Assembly (NCBI GenBank): GCA_019635875.1 | Contig: JAHBYP010000009.1 | Span: forward strand, 174,224-238,223 | Direction of reading: 5' to 3' | Length of the DNA: 64,000 bases | DNA from: Alphaproteobacteria bacterium | Lineage (GTDB): Bacteria > Pseudomonadota > Alphaproteobacteria > Reyranellales > Reyranellaceae | Part shown: one piece after another, positions 30,551 through 49,175 of the stretch | Layout of the letters: each line of letters starts with the position of its first letter | Numbering within the stretch: position 1 is the stretch's first letter | Notes under the pieces: model-generated | The model's input: only the letters and a program-made list of their open reading frames with translations | Told to the model about the DNA's origin: nothing | The model's database searches: none | Position numbers and translations under genes: made by a program

Positions 30551-31167
30551 TGCAGGCGCTCCTCGAGATGCTTCACGGCATCGCGCGTCAGCACCAGGGT
30601 GTCGCGACGCAGGATGTCGTAGACGTTGGCACCCTGCTGCGGCAGCACGTCGACCAGCGGGATGTTGCGCGCGGCGCGGGCGAAGTTCTCGCCGATCGTC
30701 GGGCCATCGATGAACAGGGCGTTCCTGATGCCCAACCCCTTCAGCGTGGCCGCCAGCTTGCCGGTCTTGGGCTCGGCAACCGTGGTGCTCTCGAGCACAA
30801 CCAGCTTGCCCTCGGCCGCCTTGGCCGACAGCGCGGTCTTCAGGGCCAGCTTGCGCACCTTCTTGGGCAGGTCGATCTCGTGGCTGCGATTGACCGGGCC
30901 GAAGGCCTTGCCGCCGCCGCGGAACTGCGGCGCCGCCTCGTTGCCGTGGCGGGCGCGACCGGTGCCCTTCTGGGCCCACACCTTCTTCGAGGTCGCCTTG
31001 ACCTCGGAGCGGATCTTGGTCTTGTGCGTGCCGGCGCGGCGCTTGGCGAGCTGCCACACGACGCAGCGCTGCAGGATGTCGGCACGCACCGGCAGGCCGA
31101 AGATGGCGTCGGCGAGATCGATCTCGCCGGCCTCGGCGCCGTCCAGCGTCTTGACGTTGAGCTTCAT
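30547..31167 (-). CDS. rplD: 50S ribosomal protein L4
   Basis: A 206-residue L4, which lines the exit tunnel; in E. coli it also represses the S10 operon. The tunnel loop KKVWAQKGTGRARHGNEAAP is intact, and the C-terminal domain (LEERLQ end) has normal length. It starts five bases after rplC. Confidence 0.98.
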   Translation of the reverse strand: MKLNVKTLDGAEAGEIDLADAIFGLPVRADILQRCVVWQLAKRRAGTHKTKIRSEVKATSKKVWAQKGTGRARHGNEAAPQFRGGGKAFGPVNRSHEIDLPKKVRKLALKTALSAKAAEGKLVVLESTTVAEPKTGKLAATLKGLGIRNALFIDGPTIGENFARAARNIPLVDVLPQQGANVYDILRRDTLVLTRDAVKHLEERLQ

Positions 31168-31172
31168 GGCAA

Positions 31173-31877
31173 TCAGCCCTTGTTCTCTTCGGCCGCGGCC
31201 GCGGCGGCCTTCACGGCGCCGGGAAACGGCAGGTCCTTGGGCGCCTTGCGCTTGGCGGCGTCGCGCACCAGCACCCAGGCACCGTTGTGGCCGGGCACCG
31301 CGCCCTGGATCAGGATCAGGCCCTTGGCCTCGTCGGTCGACACGACCTTGACGTTTTGCGTGGTGACCCGCTCCGAACCGAGATGGCCGGCCATCTTCTT
31401 GTTCGGGAAGGTGCGGCCGGGATCCTGGCGGTTGCCGGTCGAGCCGTGGCTGCGATGCGAGATCGACACGCCGTGCGAGGCCTCGAGGCCGCCGAAGTTC
31501 CAGCGCTTCATGGCACCGGCGAAGCCCTTGCCGATGGTCGTGCCGGTGACGTCGACGATCTGGCCGGCGACGAAGTGCGCGGCCGACATCTCGGCGCCGA
31601 CCGGCAGCAGGCCGTCCTTGTCGACGCGGAACTCGACCAGCTTGCGCTTGGGCTCGACCTTCGCCTTGGCGAAGTGGCCGCGCTGCGGCTTGGTGACGTT
31701 CTTGACCTTGGCGGTGCCGATGCCGAGCTGGACAGCGTTGTAGCCGTCCTTCTCCTCGGTGCGCACGGCCACGACCTGGACGTTGTCCAGCTTCAGCACG
31801 GTAACGGGCACATGCTCGCCGGCGTCATTGAAGACGCGGGTCATGCCCAGCTTCTGTGCGACCAATCCGGTACGCAT
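31173..31877 (-). CDS. rplC: 50S ribosomal protein L3
   Basis: A 234-residue L3, an assembly initiator whose loop reaches the peptidyl-transferase centre. MRTGLVAQKLGMTRVFNDAG and the loop GSTGNRQDPGRTFPNKKMAG are conserved, including the glutamine that is methylated in E. coli. The last 20 residues form an Ala/Glu tail. It follows rpsJ by 14 bases. Confidence 0.98.
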   Translation of the reverse strand: MRTGLVAQKLGMTRVFNDAGEHVPVTVLKLDNVQVVAVRTEEKDGYNAVQLGIGTAKVKNVTKPQRGHFAKAKVEPKRKLVEFRVDKDGLLPVGAEMSAAHFVAGQIVDVTGTTIGKGFAGAMKRWNFGGLEASHGVSISHRSHGSTGNRQDPGRTFPNKKMAGHLGSERVTTQNVKVVSTDEAKGLILIQGAVPGHNGAWVLVRDAAKRKAPKDLPFPGAVKAAAAAAEENKG

Positions 31878-31891
31878 CGCCCCGTTCCTTC

Positions 31892-32209
<318 letters not shown>

Positions 32210-32265
32210 ATCCGCTGCTCCCAAACAGGTGCGGCGCGGTTGCCCGCGCCGGCGCCTTGTTCCTC

Positions 32266-33456
<1,191 letters not shown>

Positions 33457-33469
33457 GGTGCTTCCCTCA

Positions 33470-35572
<2,103 letters not shown>

Positions 35573-35604
35573 GGGGGTGGGCTTTCGCTCGGGGGTGCGT
35601 CGGT

Positions 35605-36075
35605 CTACCAGCGGTAGTGGGCGAACGCCTTGTTGGCGTCGGCCATGCGGTGCGTGTCTTCACGCTTCTTGACCGCGGCGCCGCGGCGGTTGGCGGCGTC
35701 GAGCAGCTCGCCGGACAGCTTCTCCGTCATGCTGTGCTCCGAGCGGTCGCGCGCCGCCTGGATCAGCCAGCGGATGGCCAGCGCCTGGCGCCGCTCGGGA
35801 CGCACCTCGACGGGGACCTGGTAGGTGGCGCCGCCGACGCGGCGCGAGCGAACCTCGACGGCCGGCTTCACGTTGTCGATGGCCTCGTGGAACACCGGCA
35901 GCGGATCCTGCCGGGTCTTGTCGCCGATGATGTCCATGGCGCCGTAGACAATGGTCTCGGCGACCGACTTCTTGCCCTGGAACATCAGGGTGTTCATGAA
36001 CTTGGAGACGACGAGATCGCCGAACTTGGCGTCGGGGAGGATCTCTCGTTTCTCGGCGCGATGACGACGCGACAT
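35605..36075 (-). CDS. rpsG: 30S ribosomal protein S7
   Basis: A 156-residue S7, a primary binder of the 16S 3' domain; in E. coli it represses str operon translation. MSRRHRAEKREILPDAKFGD and GGATYQVPVEVRPERRQALA are conserved. It is 14 bases after rpsL. Confidence 0.98.
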   Translation of the reverse strand: MSRRHRAEKREILPDAKFGDLVVSKFMNTLMFQGKKSVAETIVYGAMDIIGDKTRQDPLPVFHEAIDNVKPAVEVRSRRVGGATYQVPVEVRPERRQALAIRWLIQAARDRSEHSMTEKLSGELLDAANRRGAAVKKREDTHRMADANKAFAHYRW

Positions 36076-36089
36076 GGTAGAGCCTTCCC

Positions 36090-36461
36090 TTACTTCGGCC
36101 GCTTGGCGCCGTACTTCGACCGGCGCTGCTTGCGATCCTTGACGCCCTGGGTGTCGAGCACGCCGCGCAGGATGTGGTAACGCACGCCCGGCAGGTCCTT
36201 GACGCGACCGCCGCGGATCATGACGACCGAATGCTCCTGCAGGTTGTGACCCTCGCCGGGGATGTAGCTCACCACCTCATACCCGTTGGTCAGGCGCACC
36301 TTGGCGACCTTGCGCAGCGCGGAGTTCGGCTTCTTCGGCGTCGTGGTATAGACGCGCGTGCAGACGCCGCGCTTCTGCGGGCAGTTCTGCATCGCCGGCA
36401 CCGTGTTGCGATATGTCGGTGCCACACGCGGCTTGCGGATCAACTGGTTGATGGTGGGCAT
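36090..36461 (-). CDS. rpsL: 30S ribosomal protein S12
   Basis: A 123-residue S12 at the decoding centre. It begins MPTINQLIRKPRVAPTYRN. The lysines at which streptomycin resistance arises are unchanged (in TTPKKPNSAL and GRVKDLPG), so no such resistance is predicted. The ATG at 36461 gives the exact family length. First gene of the str operon, with a promoter about 210 bases upstream. Confidence 0.98.
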   Translation of the reverse strand: MPTINQLIRKPRVAPTYRNTVPAMQNCPQKRGVCTRVYTTTPKKPNSALRKVAKVRLTNGYEVVSYIPGEGHNLQEHSVVMIRGGRVKDLPGVRYHILRGVLDTQGVKDRKQRRSKYGAKRPK

Positions 36462-36524
36462 TCGCTCGGGTCCTCGCCGATCACCTGACTGTCGCCACCA
36501 ACGTCCGGACACCCCTGGAAACGC

Positions 36525-36559
36525 AAAAAGGCAAAACGCCAACATGCGCTGGCTTTGCC
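36525..36559 (-). terminator. Attenuator-like hairpin in the rpsL (str) leader
   Basis: On the transcript, GGCAAA-GCCA (36559-36550) pairs with TGGC ... TTTGCC (36541-36530, two-base bulge) around an eight-base loop and is followed directly by TTTTTGCG. It is a complete intrinsic-terminator shape inside the leader, about 110-140 bases after the promoter and before rpsL. It would reduce or gate transcription of the operon. The rest of the 390-base rpsL-rpoC gap holds the promoter, a TAGGGCGCGCCCTA palindrome (36631-36644) and the rpoC terminator. Confidence 0.55.
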
Positions 36560-36672
36560 CGATTTCGGGTGGGAGGCCTGCCAGAGTGGCCCGAACGACG
36601 ATGTAACGGTTCTCCCGCTCAGACTGCGTCTAGGGCGCGCCCTACCACCAGTCCTCCCGGGAAAGCGCGCGG

Positions 36673-36701
36673 GTTATATGAGCGAGTCAGGACCCCGTCA
36701 A
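36673..36701 (-). promoter_or_regulatory. Promoter of the str operon (rpsL-rpsG-fusA-tuf)
   Basis: On the minus strand TTGACG (36701-36696) and TATAAC (36678-36673) are spaced by exactly 17 bases. It is the strongest promoter-like sequence in the gap between rpsL and rpoC, and predicts a leader of about 200 bases. Confidence 0.8.
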
Positions 36702-36789
36702 GCGCGCAGCGGCGATTTCTCAAGATTTTTCCTAGCTTTGACGCAACCAATGAAGCGCGCAACTTCATTGCGCCGGATGCTGTCGCCGC

Positions 36790-36821
36790 AAAATATTGGG
36801 GCGCCCCGTTGGGGGCGCCCC
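36790..36821 (-). terminator. Intrinsic terminator after rpoC
   Basis: Two copies of the palindromic GGGGCGCCCC (36821-36812 and 36807-36798) pair around a four-base loop, followed on the minus strand by AATATTTTG. It lies 30 bases after the rpoC stop and closes the rplK-rpoC transcription unit. Confidence 0.85.
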
Positions 36822-36851
36822 GACTAATGTAACTCCGGTCAGCAGCGCTGG

Positions 36852-41033
<4,182 letters not shown>

Positions 41034-41055
41034 GGTCCGCTGCTCCTGTTATGGG

Positions 41056-41101
41056 CGCGATATCGCGACGTGAGGGGGCGGGACGGCCTCGCGGCCGTCC
41101 C
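41056..41101 (-). promoter_or_regulatory. Two palindromes in the rpoB-rpoC spacer
   Basis: The 76-base gap contains a hairpin of nine perfect pairs with a GCGA (GNRA-type) tetraloop on the transcript (41101-41080), then the perfect palindrome CGCGATATCGCG (41067-41056). Neither has a T-run, so they look like mRNA structures, perhaps processing or stability elements, rather than terminators. Confidence 0.4.
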
Positions 41102-41109
41102 CGTTTTGC

Positions 41110-45285
<4,176 letters not shown>

Positions 45286-45333
45286 GCGAAAACCTCTTCG
45301 GTTTCAGGCGGCGGACGCCCCATCTGCTGTCTC

Positions 45334-45451
45334 GGTTCCGACGATCCGCGAAGCCGTCGGAACCATTCGTTGCAGCGGGCCACTTGATGGAGCCGGCGGC
45401 GCGCGCCGGCTCAACGAAGCGGCCCGACCGGGGCGATGAAGCCCCGGTCGG
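45334..45451 (-). promoter_or_regulatory. Three consecutive hairpins in the rplL-rpoB spacer
   Basis: In transcript order: an 11-base perfect stem with six-base loop (45451-45424), an eight-base perfect stem (45412-45390), and a ten-base perfect stem with 11-base loop (45364-45334). None has a T-tract. In other bacteria this spacer holds a partial terminator and an RNase III site that lower rpoBC expression relative to rplL, and these stems are good candidates for the same role. No open reading frame of interest lies here. Confidence 0.5.
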
Positions 45452-45461
45452 AACCCAACGC

Positions 45462-45836
45462 TTAGGTCAGCTCGACCTTGGCGCCCTCGGCCTCGAGCTT
45501 CGCCTTCATCTTCTCGGCGTCGGCCTTCGGCACGGCTTCCTTGACCGCCTTGGGCGCGGCCTCGACCAGGTCCTTGGCCTCCTTCAGGCCCAGGCCGGTG
45601 AGCTCGCGCACCACCTTGATGACGTTGATCTTCTTGTCGCCGGCGGCAGCGAGGACGACGTTGAACTCGTCCTTCACCTCGGCGGCGGCCGGCGCGGCAG
45701 CGCCGGCGACGGCGGCGACGGCGACCGGCGCGGCCGCCGAGACGCCCCACTTCTCCTCCAGCATCTTGCTGAGCTGCGCGGCTTCGAGCACCGACAGCGA
45801 GGAGAGCTGATCAACGATCTGTTCGAGATTGGCCAT
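45462..45836 (-). CDS. rplL: 50S ribosomal protein L7/L12
   Basis: A 124-residue stalk protein that recruits translation GTPases and is present in several copies per ribosome. It has an N-terminal dimerisation helix (LEQIVDQLSSLSVLEAAQLS), an Ala/Val-rich hinge (residues 36-52), and the C-terminal factor-binding domain (KINVIKVVRELTGLGLKEAK). It follows rplJ by 51 bases. Confidence 0.99.
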   Translation of the reverse strand: MANLEQIVDQLSSLSVLEAAQLSKMLEEKWGVSAAAPVAVAAVAGAAAPAAAEVKDEFNVVLAAAGDKKINVIKVVRELTGLGLKEAKDLVEAAPKAVKEAVPKADAEKMKAKLEAEGAKVELT

Positions 45837-45887
45837 GATGATGTTTCTCCAGATGTCCCGAGTGTTACGTGTGGTCGACGGATCGGC

Positions 45888-46418
45888 TTACGCCGCCTGC
45901 GAACCGGAAGAGTCCTTGGAGCCGTAGGCGCTGAAGACGCGCGCGAGCTGGCCACCGGGCGCCTGCAGGACGCCGGCGATCTTGGTCGCGGGCGCCTGGA
46001 TGAGTCCGATGATCTTGCCGCGCAGCTCGTCGAGCGAGGGCAGCGCGGCGAGCTGCTTGACGCCTTCGGCGTCGAGCACCTGGCCCTTGAGCGAGCCGCC
46101 GACGATCGTCAGCTTCTCGTTGCCCTTGGCGAAGGTCACCACCGCCTTGGCGGCGGCGACCGGGTCCTTGGACGAGGCGATCGCGGTCGGACCCGTGAGC
46201 ATGGGGCCGATGTCCTTGAACGCCGTTCCTTCCAGAGCGAGACGGGTGAGCCGGTTCTTCGAAACCTTGTACGAGGCGCCCGCTTCGCGCACCTGCTGAC
46301 GCAGGGCCGAGACCTCCGCCACCGTCAGGCCCGACTGGCGGGTCACCACCAGCAGGTCCACGGTGCCGAAGCCCTTGTTGAGCGACGCGATCGCCTCTGT
46401 TTTCTCAGTGCGGTCCAC
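45888..46418 (-). CDS. rplJ: 50S ribosomal protein L10
   Basis: A 176-residue L10, the base of the L7/L12 stalk; its complex with L7/L12 represses its own mRNA. A GTG at 46418 starts the protein (VDRTEKTEAIASL): GGAG lies six bases upstream and the family begins with this motif. A longer reading from an in-frame ATG upstream would cover the regulatory leader and is rejected. VTRQSGLTVAEVSALRQQVR and YKVSKNRLTRLALEGT are diagnostic. The C-terminal L12-binding helix is present. Confidence 0.97.
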   Translation of the reverse strand: MDRTEKTEAIASLNKGFGTVDLLVVTRQSGLTVAEVSALRQQVREAGASYKVSKNRLTRLALEGTAFKDIGPMLTGPTAIASSKDPVAAAKAVVTFAKGNEKLTIVGGSLKGQVLDAEGVKQLAALPSLDELRGKIIGLIQAPATKIAGVLQAPGGQLARVFSAYGSKDSSGSQAA

Positions 46419-46719
46419 TATCGTCTCCAGGCAATGACCCGGCTTCCGCCGGATCGACTGCATGAGGGTCGCGTCCCGTCCCGAAGGACAAAGCGCTTCC
46501 CGGGTTTCCCATCCCGGAAGCTCGGGTCATCCACGGCCGGCGAACCGGCCATCTCATTCCCGTACCCCCGTCTATGCCGGCGGGTTGCCCCCTTAGGCCG
46601 CACCGGACGGGCCGGATTGGCACCTGCAGTCTCGGACAGGTCGGGATCGACCGGCGGACCGGGCGATCCCTGAAGCCGGCGCCGGACCGAGATCCGAGGC
46701 CGGAATTCTCTTGTGCGGC
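46419..46719 (-). promoter_or_regulatory. L10-type ribosomal protein leader before rplJ
   Basis: The 301-base gap between rplA and rplJ has no gene. Its transcript contains the element GAGACTGCAGGTG (near 46624-46640), typical of L10 leaders, a GCTTCCGGG/CCCGGGAAGC stem (46521-46495), and a GGCCGG-UUCG-CCGGCC hairpin (46550-46535). In other bacteria L10 bound to L7/L12 folds such a leader to block rplJ translation. I see no convincing promoter in the gap. Confidence 0.6.
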
Positions 46720-47412
46720 TCAGGTGAGGCTGGGGATGTCCAGCTTCACGCCCGGGCCCATGGTCGAGCTCATGGTCACCTTCTGGATGAAGGTGCCCTT
46801 GGCGCCGGTCGGCTTGGCGCGGGTGATCGCGCCGACGAACGCCTTGACGTTCTCGCTGATCGCCGCGTCGCTGAAGCTCGCCTTGCCAACGCCGGCATGC
46901 ACGATGCCGGCCTTCTCGGCGCGGAACTCGACCTGGCCAGCCTTGGCCGCCTTGACCGCACCGGCCACGTCCATGGTCACCGAGCCGAGCTTCGGATTGG
47001 GCATCAGGCCGCGCGGGCCCAGCACCTTTCCGAGGCGGCCGACGACGCCCATCATGTCGGGCGTGGCGATGCAGCGCTCGAAGTTCATCTCGCCGCCGGT
47101 GATCTTCTCGGCGAGGTCCTCGGCGCCGACGATGTCGGCCCCGGCCGCCTTGGCCTCATCGGCCTTGGCGCCACGCGCGAATACCGCGACGCGCACCGAC
47201 TTGCCGGTGCCGTTGGGCAGCGAGACCACGCCGCGCACCATCTGGTCGGCGTGACGCGGATCGATGCCGAGGTTCATCGAGATCTCGACCGTCTCGTCGA
47301 ACTTGGCCTTGGCGCCGGCCTTTATCAGCCTGACCGCCTCGTCGAGCGCGTAGGTCCTCTCGCGGTCGACGCCTTCGGACGCCTTCTTGTAGCGCTTGCC
47401 GTGCTGCGACAT
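46720..47412 (-). CDS. rplA: 50S ribosomal protein L1
   Basis: A 230-residue L1 of the mobile stalk that moves E-site tRNA; in E. coli it represses the rplKA mRNA. SMNLGIDPRHADQMVRGVVS and GPRGLMPNPKLGSVTMDVAG are conserved. It starts three bases after rplK, so the two are tightly coupled, and is followed by the L10 leader. Confidence 0.99.
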   Translation of the reverse strand: MSQHGKRYKKASEGVDRERTYALDEAVRLIKAGAKAKFDETVEISMNLGIDPRHADQMVRGVVSLPNGTGKSVRVAVFARGAKADEAKAAGADIVGAEDLAEKITGGEMNFERCIATPDMMGVVGRLGKVLGPRGLMPNPKLGSVTMDVAGAVKAAKAGQVEFRAEKAGIVHAGVGKASFSDAAISENVKAFVGAITRAKPTGAKGTFIQKVTMSSTMGPGVKLDIPSLT

Positions 47413-47415
47413 GGC

Positions 47416-47844
47416 CTACTCCACCACCTTGACGCCCATGGAGCGGGCCGAGCCGGCGATCTGCGCCACCGCGGCGTCGATCGAGTGGCAGTTGAGGTCG
47501 GGCATCTTCTCCTTGGCGATGGCTTCCATCTGCGCCCGGGTGATCTCGCCGACGGTCTGCGTGCCGGTTGTCTTCGCGCCGGTCTCGATGCCGATCGCCT
47601 TCTTGATGAAGTAGCTCACCGGCGGCGTCTTGGTGACGAAGGTGAAGCTGCGATCCTGGAACACGGTGATGACCACCGGGATCGGCATGCCCTGTTCCAG
47701 CTTCTGCGTGCGCGCGTTGAACTGCTTGCAGAATTCCATGATGTTGGCGCCCTGCTGACCGAGCGCGGGGCCGATCGGCGGGGACGGATTGGCCTTGCCA
47801 GCCGGCACCTGCAGCTTGACGTAGGCCTGGACTTTCTTTGCCAT
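47416..47844 (-). CDS. rplK: 50S ribosomal protein L11
   Basis: A 142-residue L11 of the GTPase-associated centre. MAKKVQAYVKLQVPAGKANP, GPALGQQGANIMEFCKQFNA and the C-terminal GSARSMGVKV are conserved; the prolines of the thiostrepton-contact region are present. It is the first gene of rplK-rplA-rplJ-rplL-rpoB-rpoC. Uncommonly, nusG is not next to it: about 9.5 kb of other genes intervene, and rplK has its own promoter. Confidence 0.99.
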   Translation of the reverse strand: MAKKVQAYVKLQVPAGKANPSPPIGPALGQQGANIMEFCKQFNARTQKLEQGMPIPVVITVFQDRSFTFVTKTPPVSYFIKKAIGIETGAKTTGTQTVGEITRAQMEAIAKEKMPDLNCHSIDAAVAQIAGSARSMGVKVVE

Positions 47845-47958
47845 CGCTTGCCCTCTGGGTTTAAGGGACGCGCGGTACGGCCATGGCGAGCCTCCCGCAC
47901 GAAACTTGCCCGGACCTCAAACGGTTGATTTCCAAGGGAAATCGGCCTCGGCCAAGAC

Positions 47959-47994
47959 AAAAACCGAAGGCCAGCGGAAGCCGCCAGCCTTCGG
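47959..47994 (-). terminator. Attenuator-like hairpin in the rplK leader
   Basis: On the transcript CCGAAGGC (47994-47987) pairs with GCCTTCGG (47971-47964) around a short inner GCGG/CCGC helix, followed by TTTTTG. The structure begins a few bases after the expected transcription start and has the form of an intrinsic terminator, although it precedes the whole rplK-rpoC unit. The remaining bases to rplK show no other structure. Confidence 0.5.
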
Positions 47995-48003
47995 AGAGCG
48001 CGG

Positions 48004-48032
48004 TGTATAGCGGATCGTCCGCGGCCGCGCAA
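48004..48032 (-). promoter_or_regulatory. Promoter of the rplK-rplA-rplJ-rplL-rpoB-rpoC unit
   Basis: TTGCGC (48032-48027) and TATACA (48009-48004) on the minus strand have a 17-base spacer. They lie just after the stop of the cyclase gene (48040) and 160 bases before rplK, where a promoter is required because nusG is not adjacent. Confidence 0.7.
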
Positions 48033-48039
48033 CCGCCGA

Positions 48040-48714
48040 TCATCGAGCCAGCGGATAGGTCTGCGGCGAGCGCCGATAGGCCTCCTCGCACCCCACCGAG
48101 CAGAACCATGGCCCATCAGCCTCGGCCCGTCGGTAGGCTGCGTAGGGTGCGTGCATCTTGCACACGGGATCGATCCAGGCCGGGTCGGGCGTCGGCGCCA
48201 GTTCGATCTCGTAAAGCGAGACCTTGCCCGCCACCGAGCGCAGCGCCACCCGGCCAAGATCGCGCGTCTGGACGCCCTTGGCGGCGGCGGCCACTGCGAC
48301 GGGCTCGGTGGCAAGCAGCTGACCCGGTGATGCCAGCGCCGCGAGACGGGCCGCGATGTTGACGGTCGAGCCGAACAGGTCGGTTCCCCTGCGGATCACC
48401 GGGCCATGGTTCAGCCCGGCGCGCGTCAGCGGCAGGCGCGGTTCCTTGCGGCAAGCCTGCAGCAGCGCGCCCAGCGCCTGGACGGCGGTTTGCGGTTCCG
48501 GGAAGGCCAGCATGGCCTCGTCGCCGATCCATTTGATGGGCGGCTCGTACTGGCTGAGCGCCTCGCGGACCATGTCCTCGAAGATCTCGAGCACCGCGAT
48601 CGCGGCCGCATCGCCGTGAACGTCGGCAATGGCGCTGAATCCGGCAAGGTCGACGAACGCAACGGTCGCCACCTTGTGACCGGAGCGCGCCATCGGGCTC
48701 TTGTCATTCTCCAT
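48040..48714 (-). CDS. Class III adenylate/guanylate cyclase fused to a YHS domain
   Basis: A 224-residue cytosolic protein. Residues 15-175 are a class III cyclase catalytic domain: metal aspartates D22 (FVDLAGF) and D65 (WIGDE), a lysine K61 where adenine-specific cyclases carry one, and the transition-state pair N119/R123 in STVNIAARL, so it looks active, probably making cAMP. Residues 182-224 are a YHS domain (DPVCKM ... WFCSVGCEEAY) with cysteines 185, 205 and 209, a fold seen in metal-handling proteins. No membrane or HAMP segment is present. The fusion hints at a metal- or redox-sensing cyclase. It lies directly upstream of the rplK promoter. Confidence 0.85.
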   Translation of the reverse strand: MENDKSPMARSGHKVATVAFVDLAGFSAIADVHGDAAAIAVLEIFEDMVREALSQYEPPIKWIGDEAMLAFPEPQTAVQALGALLQACRKEPRLPLTRAGLNHGPVIRRGTDLFGSTVNIAARLAALASPGQLLATEPVAVAAAAKGVQTRDLGRVALRSVAGKVSLYEIELAPTPDPAWIDPVCKMHAPYAAYRRAEADGPWFCSVGCEEAYRRSPQTYPLAR

Positions 48715-48764
48715 CGCACTTTCCCCTCGGCCGGGACGGCGGGCCGATCACCCTGTCACCCCGA

Positions 48765-48809
48765 GCGAAGCGAGGGATCCAGGAACGCTGCATGGATCCC
48801 TCGCTTCGC
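48765..48809. repeat. Palindromic repeat (GCGAAGCGAGGGATCCA type)
   Basis: Perfect 17-base arms (48765-48781 and 48793-48809) around an 11-base loop, with flanking CTGTCA/TGACAG extending the symmetry. It occupies the gap between the cyclase and monooxygenase genes. The outer CTGTCA(C/T)CCC resembles the repeat at 15275-15305, so it belongs to a dispersed family. Confidence 0.65.
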
Positions 48810-48829
48810 GCGGGATGACAGCCGAGGCG

Positions 48830-49162
48830 CTATGATGGGGCATCCTGACCGCCCTCGTCGATCGTCTCGCCGAGCGCGTTGTCGGCGATCAGCGGCGTTT
48901 CGAAGTACTGCACGACCGGCTCGCTGCCGTAGTTACGTCGCACCCGTTCGAGCCACGCCGCGTCGCGCGCGCGCCGCGCCGCGTCCATGCTGCGCCACAG
49001 ATAGACGCCGCCGGCGCGACGGCTCTCGGCGTCGAACAGGTAGTTCTTGCGGATCAGGTCGGGATTGGCGCGCCAGGTGGGCGCGCTGCGGCGGTAGTTG
49101 GCCACGACCTCCTCGCGCGCCATGCCTTCCGGGATGCTGAACGTGACGATCTCGGTGATCAT
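48830..49162 (-). CDS. YdhR-like monooxygenase (dimeric alpha/beta barrel)
   Basis: A 110-residue protein with the pattern of small ferredoxin-like-fold monooxygenases of the YdhR type: an N-terminal strand MITEIVTFSIPEGM, a helix ending in PDLIRKNYLFD, the conserved GGVYLWRSMDAA, and a C-terminal strand PVVQYFETPL. Such proteins act on small aromatic or quinone-like substrates without a cofactor, but most members are uncharacterised. It is the last gene of a likely operon with the MFS transporter and the amine oxidase (13-base spacing to the latter). Confidence 0.65.
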   Translation of the reverse strand: MITEIVTFSIPEGMAREEVVANYRRSAPTWRANPDLIRKNYLFDAESRRAGGVYLWRSMDAARRARDAAWLERVRRNYGSEPVVQYFETPLIADNALGETIDEGGQDAPS

Positions 49163-49175
49163 GCCTGTCTCCTCC

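Noticed and set aside
46419..46463. Longer rplJ starting at an ATG at 46463
   Set aside because: It would translate part of the L10 leader; the GTG with GGAG and family alignment fits better.
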